Shown: positions 63,100 through 64,000 of the stretch, piece after piece
How the letters are laid out: each line of letters begins with the position of its first letter
Position numbering within the stretch: the first letter of the stretch is position 1
NCBI GenBank assembly: GCA_015179045.1
Contig: WHUZ01000064.1
Span: 124,001 to 188,000, forward strand
Length of the DNA: 64,000 nt
Source of the DNA: Kalaharituber pfeilii
Taxonomy: Eukaryota > Ascomycota > Pezizomycetes > Pezizales > Pezizaceae
Reading direction: 5' to 3'
Program-made: the position numbers and the translations under genes
The notes under the pieces: generated by a model
Databases searched by the model: none
The model's input: only the letters and a program-made list of their open reading frames with translations
What the model was told of the DNA's origin: nothing

Positions 63100-63735
63100 G
63101 CCAACGCAATGCAGCATCTCGCTGATGGACTCCCAGTCTGGTATTGTGGAGAGGGGGGGCCTGTCTTCTGTTTCTCCTCCGCCGCTGGAGGAGGCCCGCG
63201 CGGCAGGGGAGGGTCCGGGGAGGGGGAGGCGGCGGTCTCTTTCTTTTATATCTCGACCCATTGTGCCACCGCGGAGGCGGGCGCGGGGCCGGGGCAAGGA
63301 GGCGGTGGGAGAAGGCCGGTCTTTGTCTTTTTCGGCATTCCTATTAGTTGTGGGGTGGTGGTGAGCTGAAAATTGTTCGAAACTTCACCCTCGGGGGAAA
63401 TTTGCAGTGTCTGGTATTTGGAACTAAAAATTAGATCAAAAGGCTCAGCTCGCTGAGAGCTTTCGATCCTCGCCATAGCCCATTGGGCGGCATGCGAGTA
63501 CTGATAAAAAAAAAAAAAAAAAAAAAAGAGAGCTTTCGATCGATGTGGTTTTCGCTGGGGGGACGTTGTGGGTTGAGGAGTCGCTTCCGAACACTCGTCC
63601 TGAGGTGGTTGTTGTCGGTGAAATTCAGTCTTGCTGGCACAACCGGAAAGACTTTGCCACGAGAACCTTCACTTCCATTCATTCCTTGCTATGTCAAACT
63701 GTGCTTCCCTCCTCCCCTCCCAACGTGATTGACAC
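63100..63735 (-). mobile_element. LINE 5' UTR and ORF1 start (minus strand)
   Basis: Reverse complement of the region at 12140-12420: shared blocks include GGACGAGTGTTCGGAAGCGA, CAGCGAAAACCACATCGATC and, at the ORF1 start near 63338, MPKKTKTGLLPPPPCPGP. This marks the genuine 5' end of the ORF1-bearing family. Interrupted by the tail-only insertion at 63469-63527. Confidence 0.75.
63469..63527 (+). mobile_element. Tail-only class A retro-insertion (minimal)
   Basis: A 59-bp insert starting exactly at CTCGCCATAGCCCATTGGGC, then GGCATGCGAG, TACTGAT and an A run. Perfect 14-bp duplication GAGAGCTTTCGATC (63455-63468 and 63528-63541). Confidence 0.96.
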
Positions 63736-64000
63736 TTCCTCTGTGGTGGACATGGGAACAAGCGGTGACAACTGGAGCTTGTGTGTGTTCGGCCATAGCA
63801 GGTGCATGCTAATTAGGGTATTCAGAGTATAAGTATTCCGGTGTGTGTTAACTATGTAAAAAACTACTCCAGCCCCCAACAGCAATACTTACAAATACTT
63901 GCCCGAATATCTCAAAATAATGTCTGAATACACGGCCAAGCATTTCAGGAGGACATGAGTTTCATGTACAGGCAAATAATTAGCCCAAGTCTAGCAACAG
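63736..64000. other. No gene recognised at the window end
   Basis: AT-rich; nothing identifiable. Confidence 0.4.

Noticed and set aside
1..64000. tRNA or rRNA genes
   Set aside because: No cloverleaf with credible A/B boxes or rRNA-like sequence was found by eye; a tRNAscan-SE run would be decisive.

Overview
This window looks like a repeat-rich chromosomal segment of a filamentous ascomycete (Pezizomycotina). The evidence is short GT-AG introns (about 55-120 bp) with fungal branch points, a HeLo-type N-terminus, F-box and CHAT genes, and non-LTR retrotransposons and pogo/Fot-like DNA transposons of fungal type. The species cannot be named from the sequence. All gene models were read by hand, so exon junctions marked uncertain really are uncertain.

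Layout. 0-8 kb is nested LINE debris (ORF2 RNase H ends), a dead pogo-type transposase and GGCC-rich repeats. 8-12 kb carries GGCCTG arrays and one coiled-coil gene (9.2-10.5 kb). 12-17.3 kb holds ORF1-only LINE copies and antisense scraps of a HeLo-pseudokinase gene. 17.8-19.4 kb is a two-exon F-box gene. 19.5-22.2 kb is more nested retroelements and a TA-flanked MITE. 22.3-23.9 kb is an intact HeLo-pseudokinase gene, which converges on a multi-exon kinase-ankyrin gene (29.2 down to about 25 kb). 30.4-31.6 kb is a three-exon phosphosulfolactate-synthase/HSA32-like gene. 34.1-35.3 kb is an unknown acidic-tailed protein. 37-39 kb is a TIR element with pogo HTH remnants. 40.9-44.9 kb is a TPR-like/CHAT protease gene. 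45-50 kb holds MITEs and LINEs. 50.3-52.4 kb is a decayed gene interrupted by a LINE. 53-56.5 kb is LINE debris, 57-57.9 kb a small membrane-protein gene, 59-60.3 kb a TIR element with an 8-bp target duplication sitting in an ORF, and 63-63.7 kb a LINE 5' end.

Two themes dominate. (1) A retrotransposition system in which about 30 copies share a 3' tail that folds as a nested hairpin with compensatory base changes. A second tail class (CCCTGC...GCGGGG) behaves the same way. Many insertions consist of nothing but this tail plus poly(A), bounded by clear 8-16 bp target-site duplications, and ORF1-only copies carry the same tail. (2) A cluster of genes whose families are linked to regulated cell death or immunity: a 4-helix/HeLo-pseudokinase beside an active kinase with ankyrin repeats (an architecture recalling MLKL and RIPK), plus a CHAT caspase-like protease. 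Functional linkage is inference, not shown by the sequence.
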